This document shows positions 6,633-8,006 of a stretch of 8,006 bases of DNA, in pieces. The position numbers and the translations under genes were made by a program. Origin of the DNA: Clostridiales bacterium (GTDB lineage Bacteria; Bacillota; Clostridia; Lachnospirales; WQUN01); assembly GCA_031271275.1 (NCBI GenBank), contig JAISWA010000240.1, positions 1 through 8,006 of the forward strand, read 5' to 3'. Position 1 is the first letter of the stretch, and each line of letters begins with the position of its first letter. Below the pieces are notes generated by a model. That model was not told the origin of the DNA, made no database searches, and saw only the letters and a program-made list of their open reading frames with translations.

Positions 6633-6638
6633 GGGGGG
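6633..6638 (+). promoter_or_regulatory. Unusual ribosome binding region of metF
   Basis: GGGGGG (6633-6638) lies four bases before the metF ATG at 6643, and AAGGAA (6625-6630) lies twelve bases before it. Neither is an ideal Shine-Dalgarno sequence at ideal spacing. The short gap after the SIMPL stop suggests that ribosomes arriving from that gene help initiation. Confidence 0.4.
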
Positions 6639-6642
6639 CTAT

Positions 6643-7506
6643 ATGAAAATATCCGAATTGATTAACCGGGGCGGGGTGACGGTATCCTGTGAGCTTTTCC
6701 CGCCCAAGTACGGCAAAGGACTGGCGGGGGCAAAGGAGATTGTAAAGGAAACGGCGGCGCTCCGCCCGTCGTTTATCAGCATCACTTACGGGGCGGGCGG
6801 CGGCACAAGCAAGCATACCGTCAGCCTCGCCGACGAAGCGCAGAATGTTCACGGGGTCACGGCGCTTGCGCACCTCACCTGCGTTTCTTCCGGGCGGGAG
6901 ACCATCCGCGGTATTTTAGCGGAACTGGCTTCCCGTAACATAAAGAACATCCTGGCGTTAAGGGGCGACCTGCCGGAAAATGAAACGCCTGTCGCGAGCC
7001 AATACCGCCACGCCTTCGAGCTGATGGAGGAAATACGGGGCTTCGGCGATTTTTGCGTGGGCGGCGCGTGCTACCCCGAAGGTCACCCGGAAGCGGAGAC
7101 CCTGCAAAAGGATATCGAAAGTTTGAAGATAAAGGTGGAAAGCGGCTGCGAATTCCTGACCACGCAACTGTTTTTTGACAACAACATCCTTTATAACTTC
7201 CTGTTCCGGCTTTTGCGAAGCGGCGTGGACGTGCCGGTAATAGCCGGGATTATGCCGGTTACCGACGGCAGGCTAATCGCCAGAATATGCAAACTTTCCG
7301 GCACGTCGCTGCCGCCGCGCTTCAAGGCGATTGTGGATAAATTTTCCGACCGCCCCGCCGCCATGAAGCAAGCCGGGGTCGCCTACGCCACCGAGCAAAT
7401 CATTGATTTAATCGCGAACGGCGTAAAAAATATTCACATCTACACCATGAACAAACCGGATATCGCCGGTAAAATTATGGATAACCTTTCCGAGATTTTC
7501 AAATGA
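6643..7506 (+). CDS. metF: Methylenetetrahydrofolate reductase
   Basis: This flavoenzyme reduces 5,10-methylenetetrahydrofolate to 5-methyltetrahydrofolate, the methyl donor for methionine synthase, in the cytoplasm. The protein has 287 residues, close to the 296 of E. coli MetF, and begins with MKISELINRGGVTVSCELFPP. Expected residues of the TIM-barrel family are present: Glu17 in SCELFPPK (the E. coli Glu28 position, which activates the folate), SITYGAGGGTSKHT, the flavin-site Asp109 in LALRGDLP, the GACYPEGHPE loop near 141-150, and Gln175 in TTQLFFDN (the E. coli Gln183 position). The C-terminal part FKAIVDKFSD to IHIYTMNKP is also typical. The stop codon overlaps the start of the next gene, for the methionine synthase reactivation domain, and this confirms a role in methionine synthesis. 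No methionine riboswitch is visible before it, as it sits 18 bases after the SIMPL gene. In acetogens a MetF homologue works in the Wood-Ljungdahl pathway; nothing here points to that. Confidence 0.97.
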   Translation: MKISELINRGGVTVSCELFPPKYGKGLAGAKEIVKETAALRPSFISITYGAGGGTSKHTVSLADEAQNVHGVTALAHLTCVSSGRETIRGILAELASRNIKNILALRGDLPENETPVASQYRHAFELMEEIRGFGDFCVGGACYPEGHPEAETLQKDIESLKIKVESGCEFLTTQLFFDNNILYNFLFRLLRSGVDVPVIAGIMPVTDGRLIARICKLSGTSLPPRFKAIVDKFSDRPAAMKQAGVAYATEQIIDLIANGVKNIHIYTMNKPDIAGKIMDNLSEIFK

Positions 7507-8006
7507 CCACCGGCACGCGGCGCGAAATATTGCGCTATCTGGGTACGGAAACGCCGGACGCCCGGTTATCGGGAATCATTGCGGATATAGCGGCGGAACT
7601 TGAAACCAACGCCCCGCCGAAAAGCGTTTACCGGATATTTGACTGCAAAACTTCCTCCGCGCTGACGGAAATAGACGGGCTTGCCATAAACAGCGCCGGT
7701 CTCGCAAGGCATATGGCGGGCTGCCGCCGGGCGGTATTGTTTGCCGCGACGTTGGGCGCGGGCGCGGATGTTTTAATCCGCCGCTATACCGTCAGCGGCA
7801 TGGAAAAGGCGGCGGTCGCCCAAGCGGTATGCGCCGCCTTGTTAGAGGAATATTGCGACAAGATAATGGCGGATATGGCGGGGGAGCCGCTGCTTGCCGG
7901 TTGGTACCCCCGCGCGCGTTTCAGCCCCGGTTACGGCGACTTTGATATTGCGTACCAAAAGGATATTTTGCGCCTGCTGCGCGGCGACGTGCGCATCGGC
8001 CTTACG
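7503..8006 (+). CDS. Cobalamin-dependent methionine synthase reactivation-domain protein (C-terminus cut off)
   Basis: The frame starts with ATG at 7503, overlapping the metF stop (ATGA), and stays open to the window end, giving 168 residues. It resembles the AdoMet-binding reactivation domain found at the C-terminus of E. coli MetH, here as a separate protein. Supporting features are the early REILRYLG segment, VLFAATLGAGAD at 78-89, a helix with MEKAAVAQAVCAALLEEYCD, and the family signature RFSPGYGDFDIAYQ from residue 139, followed by ILRLL. In MetH this domain binds S-adenosylmethionine and remethylates cobalamin that has been oxidised to the inactive Co(II) form. Free-standing forms occur in Thermotoga (TM0269, next to the core enzyme TM0268) and in many Clostridia. 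It has only a weak ribosome binding site, so it is probably translated by coupling to metF. Roughly 40-60 residues are missing, judging from the usual length of about 210-220. A gene for the methionine synthase core would be expected nearby, perhaps next. Confidence 0.88.
   Translation, partial: MTTGTRREILRYLGTETPDARLSGIIADIAAELETNAPPKSVYRIFDCKTSSALTEIDGLAINSAGLARHMAGCRRAVLFAATLGAGADVLIRRYTVSGMEKAAVAQAVCAALLEEYCDKIMADMAGEPLLAGWYPRARFSPGYGDFDIAYQKDILRLLRGDVRIGLT

Overview
The window reads as a chromosomal, housekeeping stretch of a moderately GC-rich Bacillota genome, most like Clostridia. The evidence is the clostridial style of the RpoB and RpoC sequences (RpoC start region SIKIGLASPEKIREWSRGEV, RpoB end of the conserved body SVDDMEDLNVNVNIEG) and a MetF with a free-standing methionine synthase reactivation domain. 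I cannot name a genus. I found no tRNA, rRNA, CRISPR array, transposase or phage gene.

Layout. Positions 1-5263 hold the start of rpoC (cut by the window edge) and all of rpoB on the minus strand; the two overlap by four bases (ATGA). Positions 5264-5886 are a 623-bp divergent intergenic region. It contains a 175-nt rpoB leader, a good sigma-70 type promoter for rpoBC (TTGACA-N17-TAACAT with TGn and an upstream A-tract), a plus-strand terminator-like hairpin without an obvious gene to terminate, and a 51-bp tandem repeat array (about 3.7 copies) preceded by one copy of the core in the opposite orientation. Positions 5887-8006 hold three plus-strand genes that look like one operon: a secreted SIMPL/DUF541 protein, metF (18-bp gap), and a gene for the cobalamin-dependent methionine synthase reactivation domain (4-base overlap, cut by the window edge).

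How the genes work together. RpoB and RpoC are the two large subunits that form the active centre of RNA polymerase; their overlap and the strong rpoC ribosome binding site suggest coupled, near-equal translation. MetF makes 5-methyltetrahydrofolate, the methyl donor for cobalamin-dependent methionine synthase, and the next gene encodes the domain that binds S-adenosylmethionine and rescues the oxidised cobalamin of that enzyme, so the plus-strand genes form a methionine/one-carbon unit. The SIMPL protein at its head has no known link to this pathway.

Most notable points. (1) RpoB has an unusually long acidic C-terminal tail of about 183 residues, for a total of 1408. (2) Gly498 stands where Escherichia coli RpoB has the nearly invariant Asp516 of the rifampicin pocket. 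(3) rpoB is not preceded by rplJ/rplL but has its own promoter facing a divergent operon. (4) The repeat array lies in the upstream region of the metF operon. I do not see an entirely new multi-gene system here.
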